This document shows positions 27,701 through 36,398 of a DNA stretch of 64,000 nucleotides, piece after piece. Within the stretch, counting starts at the first letter, position 1. Every line of letters begins with the position of its first letter. The stretch is from assembly GCF_014645015.1 (NCBI RefSeq), contig NZ_BMLC01000005.1:1-64000 (forward strand), read 5' to 3'. A model generated the notes under the pieces. That model was not told the DNA's origin. It ran no database searches and saw only the letters and a list, made by a program, of their open reading frames with translations. The translations under genes were made by a program, and so were the position numbers. The stretch is from Salinibacterium xinjiangense (GTDB lineage: Bacteria; Actinomycetota; Actinomycetes; Actinomycetales; Microbacteriaceae).

Positions 27701-27753
27701 CGCTTCGCCCCTTCCAGATCGTGACCCTCCGCTTCGCCGGACCCGGACGCTAG
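24733..27753 (+). CDS. Alpha-mannosidase, glycoside hydrolase family 38
   Basis: A 1006-residue cytoplasmic enzyme releasing mannose from alpha-mannosides with retention. Zinc ligands are H261 and D263 in GHAHLDSAWLW. The catalytic nucleophile is D373 in WLPDSFGYSAALPQ, which is also a zinc ligand. A further histidine, H577, is in QQFHDILPGSSIAWVH. The C-terminal half (about 630-1000) is the usual beta-sandwich region. The length fits bacterial GH38 enzymes. ATG 24733 has AAGGAGA upstream. It is placed between the importer and two Gfo/Idh genes, so it most likely acts on imported oligosaccharides. No signal peptide is present. Confidence 0.93.
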   Translation: MHDNRALVEARIERFTRERLLPAVYRHRSPLEIEAWEVSDEPVPFAEARRQPYVPFAVGSSWGRPWSTVWFHITGTVPSDWNVDGTRPEVVVDLGYNITLPGFQAEGTAFDPQGRIIKAIEPLNSYLPAGEPGSAVDVYLEAAANPNVAGTFTFGVTELGDKATAGSAHVYQLRTLELALLDIEVWELVQDVWTLAGLMAELPVTLPRRLEILMALDRMVDAVDPENVSGTAAAGRAALADVLARPAYASAHKLDAVGHAHLDSAWLWPVRETVRKVARTFSNVLALMEQDPDFTFAASSAQQFAWLKQYYPELFERVKAQVAAGRFVPVGGMWVESDTNLPGGEAMARQFVAGKRFFMEELGVEPLEVWLPDSFGYSAALPQIVTAAGSKWFLTQKISWNETNRMPHHTFWWEGIDGTRVFTHFPPVDTYSSDISGRELAKAERQYAEKGAGTTSLLPFGWGDGGGGPTREMLAAAQRTADLEGSPRVSLSTPQRFFESAQAEYADAPVWSGELYLEFHRGTYTSQAKTKRGNRRSEHLLREAELWASAATVLAGGAYPYDALESVWRTVLLQQFHDILPGSSIAWVHQEAERNYAEVAVILEGIITEAIAAIAGAGDDVVTFNASPFARNGVHSLGASVEAPSAASIVTQTAEGFVLENSAVRVVIDARGLIVSMLDRIAGRETIPVGETANLLQLFRDTPNQWDAWDIDESYKHSGVDLTEVDSIAITDDGHGVRLVRSFGASRLEQTLWLDGETGALDIHVIIDWHETQKLLKLAFPLAVHADRAASEVQFGHVYRPTHANTSWDAARFETSAHRWVHVGEPGFGVAIANDASYGYDIRRQAVPGAGTSTVVRVSLLRAALFPDPDADQGRQEFRFSVRVGAGIADAVEEGYRLNLPLRQATGAADCVAAPFVSVDAPGIVVEAVKLAEDRTGDVVVRLYEALGATSSGMLRTGFSWIRVDETDLLERVIDRLAVATVDDDGVALTLRPFQIVTLRFAGPGR

Positions 27754-27798
27754 CGTCAGCCACGACGGCGTCAGCAGAGACTACCGAGGAGAACATCA

Positions 27799-28875
27799 AT
27801 GGCCACCGACAGCACATCCATCGTTCCGCTCACCGCAGCCGTTGTCGGCGCCGGTGCGGGCGGTACCCTGAGTATCGACGCCCTGATGGCGTCTGAGTCC
27901 TACACTCTGATCGCCGTGGCTGATCTCAGCGAGGCGTCCCTGGCGGCAGTCTCCGAGCGCACGGGGGGAGGCGTCGCCACGTACACGAGCTACGAGGAGA
28001 TGCTGCGCGAGTCTCCCGCCGACGTTGTCTGCGTCTCCACGTATGCTCCCTCCCATCTGCAGTTCACACGCGCGGCCGTGGAGGCCGGGGCTGTGCTCGG
28101 AATGCTCGTCGAGAAGCCACTCGGCGACACGACCGCCGCGGGCAGGTCGATCCTGGCACTGCTCAAAAAGCATAATCTCCCGGTCGTTGTCCCTCACGGC
28201 CTGATGGCGCAGCGAGCAGCTCTCGAGATCATCGAGCGGGTGCACTCGGGAGACCTCGGTGAGCTGAGGCTTGTCGAGATGGAGAGTCCTGGCTGGGACA
28301 TCATCAATGCGGGCATCCACTGGTTCCAGTTCTTCGGAGCACTCGTGCAGTCGCCCGTGGAGATGGTGCTGTCGACGGCAGACACCTCGACCCGCACCTT
28401 CCGGGACGGCATGCAGGTCGAGACCGAGGCCATCACCCTCGCGCGCGCGGCCAACGGCGTGCGCATCCTGCTCAACACCGGCGATGCCATACCGGTCCCG
28501 GTTGACACCGTCTGCCTCATCAGAATCATCGGTACCCACGGCTACATCGAGTTCAGGGCATTCGAATCGTCCTACCTGCTCGTCGTTTCGGGACAGGATC
28601 GCGCGGTGGTCGAGGTTGAACCGTTCGCGGTGAGCGGCCATGAGCGCCATCTGGAGCACCTGGCCGAGCAGATCCGCTCTGGAGAGCGTGACTACGCAAT
28701 CCCCGATACCTCGCTCCAGGCGCTGGAGATCGTCGAGGCCGCGTACCTCTCGAACCGCACGGGCACGTCGGTCGTGCTCCCGCTCGGGGGGCCGCAGCCC
28801 GATCCGGGCGCCGACTGGGATCCAGGGTCGCCGTACGCGGGCTTGGGTGGCGGCCGCAATGGACGTGACCTGTGA
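27799..28875 (+). CDS. Gfo/Idh/MocA-family oxidoreductase
   Basis: A 358-residue dehydrogenase with a Rossmann motif (AVVGAGAGGTLSIDAL) near the N-terminus and the catalytic EKPLG motif (MLVEKPLGDT). The C-terminal domain carries the NAGIHWFQFFGA segment expected to reach the active site. It follows the mannosidase by 45 bases, with CGAGGAG upstream of the ATG, and its end overlaps the next Gfo/Idh gene by four bases. It probably oxidises a sugar or glycoside intermediate from the glycosidases. Confidence 0.9.
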   Translation: MATDSTSIVPLTAAVVGAGAGGTLSIDALMASESYTLIAVADLSEASLAAVSERTGGGVATYTSYEEMLRESPADVVCVSTYAPSHLQFTRAAVEAGAVLGMLVEKPLGDTTAAGRSILALLKKHNLPVVVPHGLMAQRAALEIIERVHSGDLGELRLVEMESPGWDIINAGIHWFQFFGALVQSPVEMVLSTADTSTRTFRDGMQVETEAITLARAANGVRILLNTGDAIPVPVDTVCLIRIIGTHGYIEFRAFESSYLLVVSGQDRAVVEVEPFAVSGHERHLEHLAEQIRSGERDYAIPDTSLQALEIVEAAYLSNRTGTSVVLPLGGPQPDPGADWDPGSPYAGLGGGRNGRDL

Positions 28876-30005
28876 TCGCCCGGGAGACCCACGAGTATGC
28901 GACTCCCGTGCGCATCGGGGTCATCGGCGCGAGCTGGAGGGCCCAGTACTATTTCCGAATTGCTCGCGAGCTGCCTGACCGTTTCCTTGTGACCGGGGTC
29001 CTCGTGCGCAGTGCCGACTCTGTCTCACGCGTGGCGGCACAGTGGGGGTTCGACGCCACGACAAGTCTCGATTCCTTTCTCCGCGCTGGTCCCTACGACT
29101 TCGTGGTGGTGTCGGTGCCGGTCGAGGAGGCCGCAGACCTCGTGCGCGCCGTCGCCTCTGCCGGTATCCCCGTGCTCGTCGAAACACCGCCGGCGTCGTC
29201 ACTGGAGGCGATGGAGCAGCTCTACCGCGATACGGCAGGTGCACCGGTCCAGGTCGCCGAGCAGTATCGCTTCCAGCCTCATCACGCTGCCCGGCTCTCG
29301 GTCGCCCGCTCGGGAGTGCTCGGCCGAATATCCAGTGCCCACGTCTCGGTGGCGCACGGCTATCACGGCATCAGCATCATCCGCTTCGCTGTCGGTGTCG
29401 GTTTCGAGCCAGCCCGGATCTCCGGTTTCGAGGTCGTCGACCACGTTGTCTCGGCTCGAGGTCGCGACGCCTGGGCAACCGATTACACCGAGACCGAAAC
29501 TGCCAACATCACGGCGCTTCTCCAGTTCTCCGGCTCGTCGGGCGTATTCGAGTTCAGCATCGAGCAGTACTTCTCGCCGATTCGCGCGCGGCACATCACG
29601 ATTCGAGGCTCGCGGGGAGAGCTGCGGGGTGACGAGGTCGACTATCTCACCGAGCCGGGATTTGCGGCGCACGAGAGGCTTGTGCGCGAGGAGACCGGTC
29701 GTGACGGAGACCTCGAGGGCTCATTTCTGCGACGGATCAGCCTGCGAGACACCGTGCACTGGAGCAATAACTTCGCGCCGGCGCGGTTCAGCGACGATGA
29801 ACTCGCTGTCGCCGAGGTCATGGAGCGGATGGCCGAATTCGCGAGGACGGGAGCGGGCTTCTACTCCCTCGCTGACGCGAGCCACGATCATTATCTCGGC
29901 ATTCTCATGACGCAGGCCGTGGCCACCGGTCGCACCCTCACGAGTGCGGCAACGGCCTGGTCTCTCGAGTCCAGTGCCTGCATCCAGGTCCCCGCCGGTG
30001 ACTGA
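28872..30005 (+). CDS. Gfo/Idh/MocA-family protein with altered EKP motif
   Basis: A 377-residue member with a Rossmann motif (VRIGVIGASWRAQYYFRIAR) and the family's two-domain layout. The usual EKP lysine is replaced: the motif reads VLVETPPASSLEAM. The centre reads VAHGYHGISIIRFAVG. It may therefore not be a classical dehydrogenase; it could act as a partner subunit or use NAD in a non-redox step. The GTG start overlaps the previous stop (GTGA), and its own end overlaps the galactosidase start by eight bases, so the three genes are tightly coupled. Confidence 0.85.
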   Translation: MIARETHEYATPVRIGVIGASWRAQYYFRIARELPDRFLVTGVLVRSADSVSRVAAQWGFDATTSLDSFLRAGPYDFVVVSVPVEEAADLVRAVASAGIPVLVETPPASSLEAMEQLYRDTAGAPVQVAEQYRFQPHHAARLSVARSGVLGRISSAHVSVAHGYHGISIIRFAVGVGFEPARISGFEVVDHVVSARGRDAWATDYTETETANITALLQFSGSSGVFEFSIEQYFSPIRARHITIRGSRGELRGDEVDYLTEPGFAAHERLVREETGRDGDLEGSFLRRISLRDTVHWSNNFAPARFSDDELAVAEVMERMAEFARTGAGFYSLADASHDHYLGILMTQAVATGRTLTSAATAWSLESSACIQVPAGD

Positions 30006-32145
30006 GCCCTGCGCTGTCACCCGCACGATCGACTGGGGCAATAGTCGCATTCGACTGCGGATGACGGTGGATGCGCATGACCGCCTCCGAATGGTCGCCC
30101 TGGGCCCGGCGGACCGGTTGGGTGATGACGTCCCGCAGGCTCTGGCCATCGGTCCGGTGGAGCTTCAACTGGCCGGTGATCAGTTTCCCCAGGGAGCCAG
30201 GCACGTCGAGCTCGGCGGCACCGAGCAGTTGCGATTCCGCTCGCATGAGATCTCGGAGGTCGATGGCGGCAGCACCCTTACTGTTCTCCAGTACCACGAG
30301 CCCCGCGGCGCCCGAGTCGAGTCGACCTGGACAGTCTTCGACGACATCGCGGTGATCCGCTGCGTGAGCCGGGTCGTCAATGACGGGGCCGTCCCGCTCA
30401 CGATCGAGTACGTCTCCTCCTTCGCCTTCAGCGGCTTCGTCGACTTCGGTCGACCTGACTGGGCCGATACGATCACCCTGGCGGTGCCGCACAACACCTT
30501 CTTCGGCGAGTACCAGTGGATCGAGCAGCACCTCCCCGACCACGGTATCTATGATGTCGGGTTCGTCGCGGGGGGAGAGCATTCGAGCAGGAAGCGCATC
30601 TCGATTGGCAGCGTTGGCACCCAGCCGACCACCGAATACCTGCCGATGGGTGCCCTGCGCGATGCAGCCAGGGGTGTCAGTTGGGCGTGGCAGATCGAGC
30701 ACAACGGATCGTGGCAGTGGGAGCTCGGGGATCTGCGCACCGCCGTTTACGTGACTGCGGGCGGTCCCAATGATCAGGAGCATCAGTGGCACACGGTGTT
30801 GGCGCCAGGGGAGTCCTTCGAGACGGTTCCGGTGGCCGTCGCCGCTGTCGTCGGGGATGTCGCCGAGACGTTCATCCCTCTCACGTCGTATCGGCGTCGC
30901 ATCCGTCGGCCGCACCGCGACGACCTCGAACTCGGCGTTGTCTTCAATGACTACATGAACTCACTCCTGGCCGATCCCACGGAGGAGAAGCTGATGCCCG
31001 TGATCGCGGCCGCGGCGGCGGTGGGTGCCGAGTACTATACGGTCGACGCCGGCTGGTACAGCAACGAGCCGGGATGGTGGAGTTCGGTGGGGGCTTGGAC
31101 GGAGTCGACGGCCAGGTTCCCGCGTGGTTTCTCGGTGGTGTTCGACGCGATTCGCGAGGCCGGGATGGTTGCGGGGCTGTGGATCGAGCCAGAGGTGATC
31201 GGTATCGACAGCCCGCTGGCCGCTGAGCTGCCCCGTGATGCTTTCTTCGTGCGCAACGGAAGCCGGGTCAACGGTGCTGGACGATATCAACTCGATTTCC
31301 GCAGCTCGGCCGTCATCTCTCGAATGGATGCCGTCATCGACCGGCTGATTGCCGATTACGGGCTCGGATATCTCAAGTTCGACTACAACATCAACGGCGG
31401 AATCGGCACGGACATCGCCTCGGTCAGTGCCGGAGACGGACTGCTCGGGCACAACAGGGCATTTCTCGAATGGATCGACCGCCTCTTCGACCGTCATCCT
31501 TCCGTCATTATCGAAGCCTGCGCCAGCGGCGGTGGGCGAGCCGATGGTGCCACCCTCGCGCGACACTCGATCATGTCGACCAGCGACCAGACCGACCCGC
31601 TGCTCTCGATTCCGATCGCCGCGGGCGCCGTTACCGCGATGACTCCTGAGCAGGCAGCGATCTGGGTCTATCCCCAGCCCGAGTTCACCGACGACGAGCT
31701 GCATCTGTGCATCATCAACGGATTACTGGGCCGGCCTCAGCTCAGCGGCGGCATGTGGAAACTGGACCGTCGCCAGCTTGACGCGGTGCGCAGCGCGATC
31801 ACTCTGTACAAGGGATTTCGCCACGATATCGCGACGGCGATCCCGTTGTGGCCGCTCGGGCTTCCTGGCTGGAGTGACGCGTGGTGTGCCCAGGCGCTTC
31901 AATTCCGGGATCGAATACTCGTCTCCGTCTGGAGACGCGGTGGCGATGAGAGTGTCGAGCTGGACTTCCCTCGACTGGCGGGTCTCGACGTGGATGTCGA
32001 GCTGCTGTTTCCGGCCGACCAGCCCACGGAAACAGTCTGGAATCCGGGAGGATCGCTCTCGGTGAAACTGCCGAACGCGCCCTCGGCCAGGCTCTTTTCA
32101 CTGACCGCCGCTGGCCGTGGAGTGTCCTCGCACAAGCGGTTGTGA
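29998..32145 (+). CDS. Alpha-galactosidase, glycoside hydrolase family 36
   Basis: A 715-residue enzyme hydrolysing terminal alpha-galactosides. The N-terminal beta-sandwich leads to a TIM barrel with YTVDAGWYSNEPGWW and GLWIEPEVIG. The nucleophile D462 is in YLKFDYN, and the acid/base D530 is in STSDQTDPL. CASGGGRADG precedes the latter. The GTG start at 29998 sits inside the end of the previous gene. No signal peptide, so cytoplasmic. With the GH38 enzyme, it suggests breakdown of imported galactose- and mannose-containing oligosaccharides. It is the last gene of the operon. Confidence 0.92.
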   Translation: MTEPCAVTRTIDWGNSRIRLRMTVDAHDRLRMVALGPADRLGDDVPQALAIGPVELQLAGDQFPQGARHVELGGTEQLRFRSHEISEVDGGSTLTVLQYHEPRGARVESTWTVFDDIAVIRCVSRVVNDGAVPLTIEYVSSFAFSGFVDFGRPDWADTITLAVPHNTFFGEYQWIEQHLPDHGIYDVGFVAGGEHSSRKRISIGSVGTQPTTEYLPMGALRDAARGVSWAWQIEHNGSWQWELGDLRTAVYVTAGGPNDQEHQWHTVLAPGESFETVPVAVAAVVGDVAETFIPLTSYRRRIRRPHRDDLELGVVFNDYMNSLLADPTEEKLMPVIAAAAAVGAEYYTVDAGWYSNEPGWWSSVGAWTESTARFPRGFSVVFDAIREAGMVAGLWIEPEVIGIDSPLAAELPRDAFFVRNGSRVNGAGRYQLDFRSSAVISRMDAVIDRLIADYGLGYLKFDYNINGGIGTDIASVSAGDGLLGHNRAFLEWIDRLFDRHPSVIIEACASGGGRADGATLARHSIMSTSDQTDPLLSIPIAAGAVTAMTPEQAAIWVYPQPEFTDDELHLCIINGLLGRPQLSGGMWKLDRRQLDAVRSAITLYKGFRHDIATAIPLWPLGLPGWSDAWCAQALQFRDRILVSVWRRGGDESVELDFPRLAGLDVDVELLFPADQPTETVWNPGGSLSVKLPNAPSARLFSLTAAGRGVSSHKRL

Positions 32146-32167
32146 GAATATAGAGAGTGCCTTTCTA

Positions 32168-32182
32168 GATAGTTTCACTATC
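32168..32182 (+). promoter_or_regulatory. Inverted repeat before MerR gene
   Basis: GATAG-TTTCA-CTATC ends four bases before the MerR start codon. MerR proteins bind dyads in their own promoters. No ribosome binding site fits between the dyad and ATG 32187, so the transcript may be leaderless or start at the second ATG (32193). Confidence 0.45.
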
Positions 32183-32186
32183 GACT

Positions 32187-32813
32187 ATGAAGATGTCCGA
32201 ATTGAGTGAGCGCAGTGGGGTGAGCGCCGCATCAATCAAGGCCTACCAGCGTGAGGAACTGCTGCCGGATCCTGAGCGATCCAGCCCCAACCAGGCGCGG
32301 TACGACGGGAACCACATCGACAGGCTGCGCCTGGTGCGCGCACTGATCGACGTGGGCGGGCTGTCTGTGGCGGCCGTACGGAATGTACTGGCCGCTGCCG
32401 AAGCTGACATCCCCCTCGACTGGTCGATGGGGGCGGCCCAGCGTGCCATCCCCGGCTCCATCGACCTGCCAGAGCTTCCCAGCCGGGGAGTGACCAAGGT
32501 CGACCAGATCACAAAGGACCTGGGCTGGATGGTCTCTCACGACAATTCGGGACGGGGGATGGCCGCTCGGGTCGTCGATTCCTATCTTGAGCTCGATCAC
32601 GGGGAGTTCCTGAGCGGTCTCCCCGAGTACTCGCGGGCCGCAGCCATCGTCGCGGACACCGACCTCGCCACCGTCGCGCTGCAGCCGAGTCGCGCACGTA
32701 TGTCGGAGACCGTCGTGGTGGGAACGGTGCTGGGTGACGTGCTTTTCGCTGGCCTGCGCCGAACGGCACAGGAGGATGCAGCTCGCCGCCTTTATTCCGG
32801 GTACCAGTCATGA
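32187..32813 (+). CDS. MerR-family transcriptional regulator
   Basis: A 208-residue regulator. The winged HTH is MSELSERSGVSAASIKAYQR, and RLRLVRALIDVGGLSVAAVR continues the family pattern to residue 75. The C-terminal half is a helical region of unknown ligand. The last codons overlap the start of a membrane-protein gene (ATGA), which it presumably controls. That target is now broken. Confidence 0.88.
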   Translation: MKMSELSERSGVSAASIKAYQREELLPDPERSSPNQARYDGNHIDRLRLVRALIDVGGLSVAAVRNVLAAAEADIPLDWSMGAAQRAIPGSIDLPELPSRGVTKVDQITKDLGWMVSHDNSGRGMAARVVDSYLELDHGEFLSGLPEYSRAAAIVADTDLATVALQPSRARMSETVVVGTVLGDVLFAGLRRTAQEDAARRLYSGYQS

Positions 32814-33726
32814 CCGCGCATCGGCCCCTATTGTGGCTCGTAGCCCTGATGGGTGGCCTCGCTGTGGTGGCGATTGTCGGCGTCGTCGTCGACCCTCGTG
32901 AGGTGCTGGGCGCTCCGGTCTGGGTAAAGCCTCTGAAGTTCGTGCTGTCCATCGCTATCTACGCGGTAACTCTGTCGTGGCTTATCGGCCAGCTCACAGG
33001 ATGCGCCGCCTGGCACCCATGGCCGGTTCGATCAGCGTCGTCGGCCTGGCTATCGAGATGGTCATCATCGTCGGAGCTGCGATCCTGGGGGAGACGAGCC
33101 ACTTCAACGTCTCGTCCCCGTTTCACACGTTCCTCTGGTCTGTGATGGCCTTCTCCATCGTCGTTGTCTGGAGGATGACGCTGATCGTGGGGACGGCGCT
33201 GTTCAGGAACCCGCTCGGAGATCCCGCCCGCACTCTCGCCATCAGAAGCGGCGTCGTCATCGCGATCGTCGGCATGGGGCTCGCATTCCTGATGACGACC
33301 CCGATTGCCCAGTAGCTCGACGACTTCCAGGGCATCGCCCGTGCCCGCGCCGTTGGTGTCGCCGACGGTGGTCCCGGTCTCTTCTTGCTTGGTTGCGGCC
33401 CTGTGGCCGGCGATCTGCGCATTCCGCATTTCATCGGCATGCATGCCCTCCGGGTGCTGCCGATCCTCGTGATCGTCCTCGAGTTCCTGTCGCAGCGGAT
33501 GCCATGCCTCGCCTTCCCGCAGGTGCGCCTGCGGCTGGTGCGCGTGGCCGTCGTCACCTACGTGGCCACCCTTTCCATCCTGACCTGGCAGGAGCTGGCG
33601 GGCCAGTCGATCGTGAGCCCCGCCGGACCGATCCTCGCTGCCGGAGCGGCTGTCGCCGTGGCCACTGTGATCGCGGCTGTCACCGCCATCATGGCGCCGG
33701 AGCGAGAACTAGTCCGGGATCATTGA
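32810..33726 (+). pseudogene. Multi-pass membrane protein, frameshifted and interrupted
   Basis: Three stretches make up a membrane protein of about 300 residues. The first runs from MTAHRPLLWLVALMGGLAVV to WLIGQLTG. A frame change near 33000 leads to RRLAPMAGSISVVGLAIEMV and on to FLMTTPIAQ, where an in-frame TAG (33313-33315) interrupts. The same frame resumes with LDDFQGIARARAVGVADGGP and continues through two or three more membrane segments to VRDH. A CAG-to-TAG change would explain the stop. The family is unknown to me. Its start overlaps the MerR stop, so it was the MerR partner gene. Confidence 0.75.
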
Positions 33727-33729
33727 GGC

Positions 33730-34227
33730 ATGCAGATTCGCCCGGCGATCGATTCCGACCTCGACGCGATCCTCGTCATCCACAACCACGCCATCCGCGA
33801 GACGACCGGGATCTGGACGGACGTCGAGGTCGAACGCGCCGACCGAGAATTGTGGCTCGAAGCGCGGCGGGAGGCGCGACAACCGGTCATCGTCGCCGAG
33901 GTCGATGGAGCGCTTGCCGGGTACGCGGCCTACGGGCCGTGGCGGGACAAGACGGGGTTCCGGTTCACCGTCGAGAACTCCGTGTACGTGGCGGAGGGCT
34001 TCCAGCGGCGCGGCATCGCACGGGAACTGATGACCGAGCTGATCCGCCTCGCCGGGGAGCGGGGCATCCACGTCATGATCGCTGCCATCGAGGTGGGTAA
34101 CACAGGGTCGATCGCGCTGCACAGGTCCCTGGGATTCGGCGAGCCGGTGGTGATCGCGGAGGTCGGATTCAAGTTCGGCCGATTTCTGGACCTCGCGTTC
34201 CTGCGGCTTGAGCTACGCGCCCCCTGA
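33730..34227 (+). CDS. GNAT-family N-acetyltransferase
   Basis: A 165-residue acetyltransferase like the phosphinothricin/methionine sulfoximine acetyltransferases. The start IRPAIDSDLDAILVIHNHAI and IWTDVEVERADRELW are typical. The acetyl-CoA loop lies in VYVAEGFQRRGIARELMTEL, and IEVGNTGSIALHRSLGFGE closes the fold. ATG 33730 lies a few bases after the broken membrane protein. The natural substrate is probably an amino-acid-like amine. Confidence 0.9.
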   Translation: MQIRPAIDSDLDAILVIHNHAIRETTGIWTDVEVERADRELWLEARREARQPVIVAEVDGALAGYAAYGPWRDKTGFRFTVENSVYVAEGFQRRGIARELMTELIRLAGERGIHVMIAAIEVGNTGSIALHRSLGFGEPVVIAEVGFKFGRFLDLAFLRLELRAP

Positions 34228-34807
34228 CGCCGGACGCCCCCGACGACAGTCGGTGGCGTTCGTCAAAGTCGGCTAGCGGGATCCGACCACGACTCGCGAG
34301 TCTTCGGTGGTGGAATCCACCTGGACGAGGATGCTGTGGGTCACCGATGCCGATCTCGGGACGACGTGAGCGATCGGCCGGCCCGATGAAATCACCAACT
34401 CCACAACCTCGGCGTGGAACTCAGCGTCGAACGTAAGACGTTCGCCATGAACCAGATCCTCCTGACGTCTGTCTCGATTACCCGTACGGGCGCAATCAGT
34501 CGGTGAATCCGGAACGTGCCTCCGGAGAGATCCGGGGCACCGAACGATGAGGCAGGTGAAGTTGAAATCTTTGATGTCTTCCCAAGAGGACAAGCTCTTG
34601 AGACAAAATCACCTCAACGACCTCAACGACCTCAACGACCTCAACAACCTCCACTCGATGGTCGGCCGGCCCACCGCATAAAGGGCCCGAATCGAATTCG
34701 TGAAGGAATGGATTTTTTCTGGTTCCGAGTTGTCTTCGGCCGTCAGCGGTGACTTTTATAACAATCGATAACACCGCTCAGGTCTGCTGTCGATCTAGCC
34801 AACTCAG
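34228..34807. other. No supported gene; contains a 9-bp tandem repeat
   Basis: About 580 bases without a recognisable gene. Short frames on both strands read through the tandem repeat at 34612 and look like artefacts of it. Confidence 0.45.
34612..34647. repeat. Four 9-bp tandem repeats
   Basis: Three exact copies and one variant copy of CCTCAACGA. The repeat keeps frame (9 bp), giving Leu-Asn-Asp or Val-Glu-Val runs depending on strand, but no surrounding gene is supported. Confidence 0.8.
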
Positions 34808-35593
34808 GTGACACCAAACCGCGCCGGAGACCCGATTGCAATTACGCACTTCGAGCGCGCTATCGAGTGGGGAGAGGTTGGAGCCGGGCTCAATCTTGGA
34901 AATAGCTACAGAGCTCTCGGGGAGATTCAGCGTGCAATGGATTCATACCGGTTCGGCGTGGATGGGAGGAGACCTGGATGCGGCTTACAACCTCGCGACC
35001 ACTCTCGAGGATTGCGGGGAAACTGAAGAGGCGGCGAGGGTGTACCGACTGCTTTTCGAACAAAACTATGTCAAGTCGGTTATTTCTCACGCATGGATAT
35101 TGAAGGACGAGCATCAAGATATTGCAGCCGATGAAGTCCTCGTGAGCGTACTCGGGCAGCCTGGCTTGGTTGGGACTCTTGTCGCGGGAACTCTCGGACA
35201 TTGGCGGTGGAGTGACGGCGCTCGCGACGTCGAGTCACTACTGCGCAAAGGAGCGGATGTTTATCCAGCCGCACGGGCTGATTTGGCAGTCCTCCTGCTT
35301 CATCGAGGCGGTGGGCCGAGGCTCGACAGACATTGGAGACGGGATCCGCTCACGGGGAGGTGGCCAGCATGGTGCCGCTAGGGAATCTCTTGTGGGAAGA
35401 CGGCGAGTTGGTCGCTGCAGAACAACACCCTAATGTCGCCGCTGCTCTGGGCGATGCGTACGCCACATGCAACTATGCCCAGTTGCTCGTTGAACTTGGT
35501 CGGAAGTCTGAAGCGCGCGCTATGTTCAAGACCGCAGTTGAACTGGACGACCGTGATGAAGCTCGGCTGCTCAAGGACTTGGAAAACGGATGA
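34808..35593 (+). pseudogene. Tetratricopeptide-repeat protein, multiple frameshifts
   Basis: Pieces in different frames follow one another: FERAIEWGEVGAGLNLGNSY, AAYNLATTLEDCGETEEAAR, RADLAVLLLHRGG, then VPLGNLLWEDGELVAAEQHP and NYAQLLVELGRKSEARAMFK to the end. All are TPR/Sel1-like helices. At least two frame changes break the gene (near 34970 and 35300-35340). The original was probably a protein-interaction protein of about 260 residues. It lies just outside the first att-like repeat. Confidence 0.7.
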
Positions 35594-35865
35594 TGCCCAT
35601 ACTGGACATCCTGATCCATGATGGAGCGCCGATACGCTCAGCTCTATTTTGACCGGGCCGATTGTGTTCTTCGCACGATAATCACTACTGCTTGTCCGAA
35701 TTGTGGCTACTAAGGGAGGTGCTGTTCGTGGTGGGGGGGACTCGGATCGATTTCTTCGATTGATCGTCCGGGACGATCCGATCGCGCTTGAGAATTCGCA
35801 GCGGATGATTTCCGTCGTGCTCGCCTGGAGCGTGGGTGTTCTCCAACGCAAGGCGAGCTTGCTCG
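35594..35865. other. No supported gene
   Basis: A short plus-strand frame (35703-35894) runs into the att-like repeat and ends SANTYPTL. The same eight residues end a frame at the third repeat, which reflects the shared DNA rather than a shared gene. Confidence 0.4.
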
Positions 35866-36157
35866 AATCAGCCAACACATACCCAACACTTTGACTCGGA
35901 ATCGGCCCGAAATGCTCGGTAATCATCAGACCTGACGTCTCCCCGAAATGGCTCAGATCCCGCGCAATTCCTAGGTTTTCGGCATCGTTCGGTAGCTGGC
36001 AGAGTCTCCGATTCTGCGTCAGGGGGTCGCAGGTTCAAATCCTGTCAGCCCGACAATGTGCCCCGGATTTCTGCGGAAGTTCGGGGCTTTTCGTTGCGTT
36101 TTTGAGGGTCACGCTATACATCCAGCACTCACCCAACACTTTGAATTCCCGGGCGAA
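35866..36157 (+). repeat. Attachment-site-like repeat, copy 1 (both arms)
   Basis: A unit of about 290 bp matching the unit at 51326-51618 along its length. The left arm has two CCAACAC-type direct repeats (35872-35891). The core at 36020-36055 is a tRNA 3' end: TTCAAATCCTGTCAGCCCGA, containing the T-arm and an acceptor strand needing a C1-G72 pair, a tRNA-Pro trait. The right arm has another ACCCAACACTTTGA (36131-36144). Arm-core-arm organisation is that of a tyrosine-integrase attP or of a junction between tandem elements. No 5' half of the tRNA is present. Confidence 0.75.
36060..36091 (+). terminator. Rho-independent terminator inside att repeat 1
   Basis: GCCCCG (36060-36065) pairs with CGGGGC (36082-36087), followed by TTTT. 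The same hairpin occurs in repeat 3, directly after the tRNA-like core where a tRNA terminator would lie. Confidence 0.6.
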
Positions 36158-36398
36158 TGAAAGTCACGAAGAAGCGCGGAGAAAAGTGCGAACAAAAGGG
36201 GCTGCTGTCGCGGCACCAGCATGCTCACCAGGCTGGAGCCGATGACCTGCTTCCTGAATGAAGAGCGGCTGCTTCCTGCCAGAGTCGTCTACGCTGCTCG
36301 CGCGGAAAGCCGAAGGCAGTAGAGTTCGGGCGAACGAGCTTCACCGGAGCATTCGTCCGCAAGCAGCGCTCGTACACGACCGTGCAGACGGGACACTC

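Noticed and set aside
34496-34774. Minus-strand frame with a Val-Glu-Val run
   Set aside because: The run comes from the 9-bp DNA repeat and the rest of the frame has no protein-like conservation signal.
36020-36055. Possible tRNA gene
   Set aside because: Only the T-arm and 3' acceptor strand are present. No D-arm or 5' acceptor fits upstream in any of the three copies, so it is an att core and not a tRNA gene.
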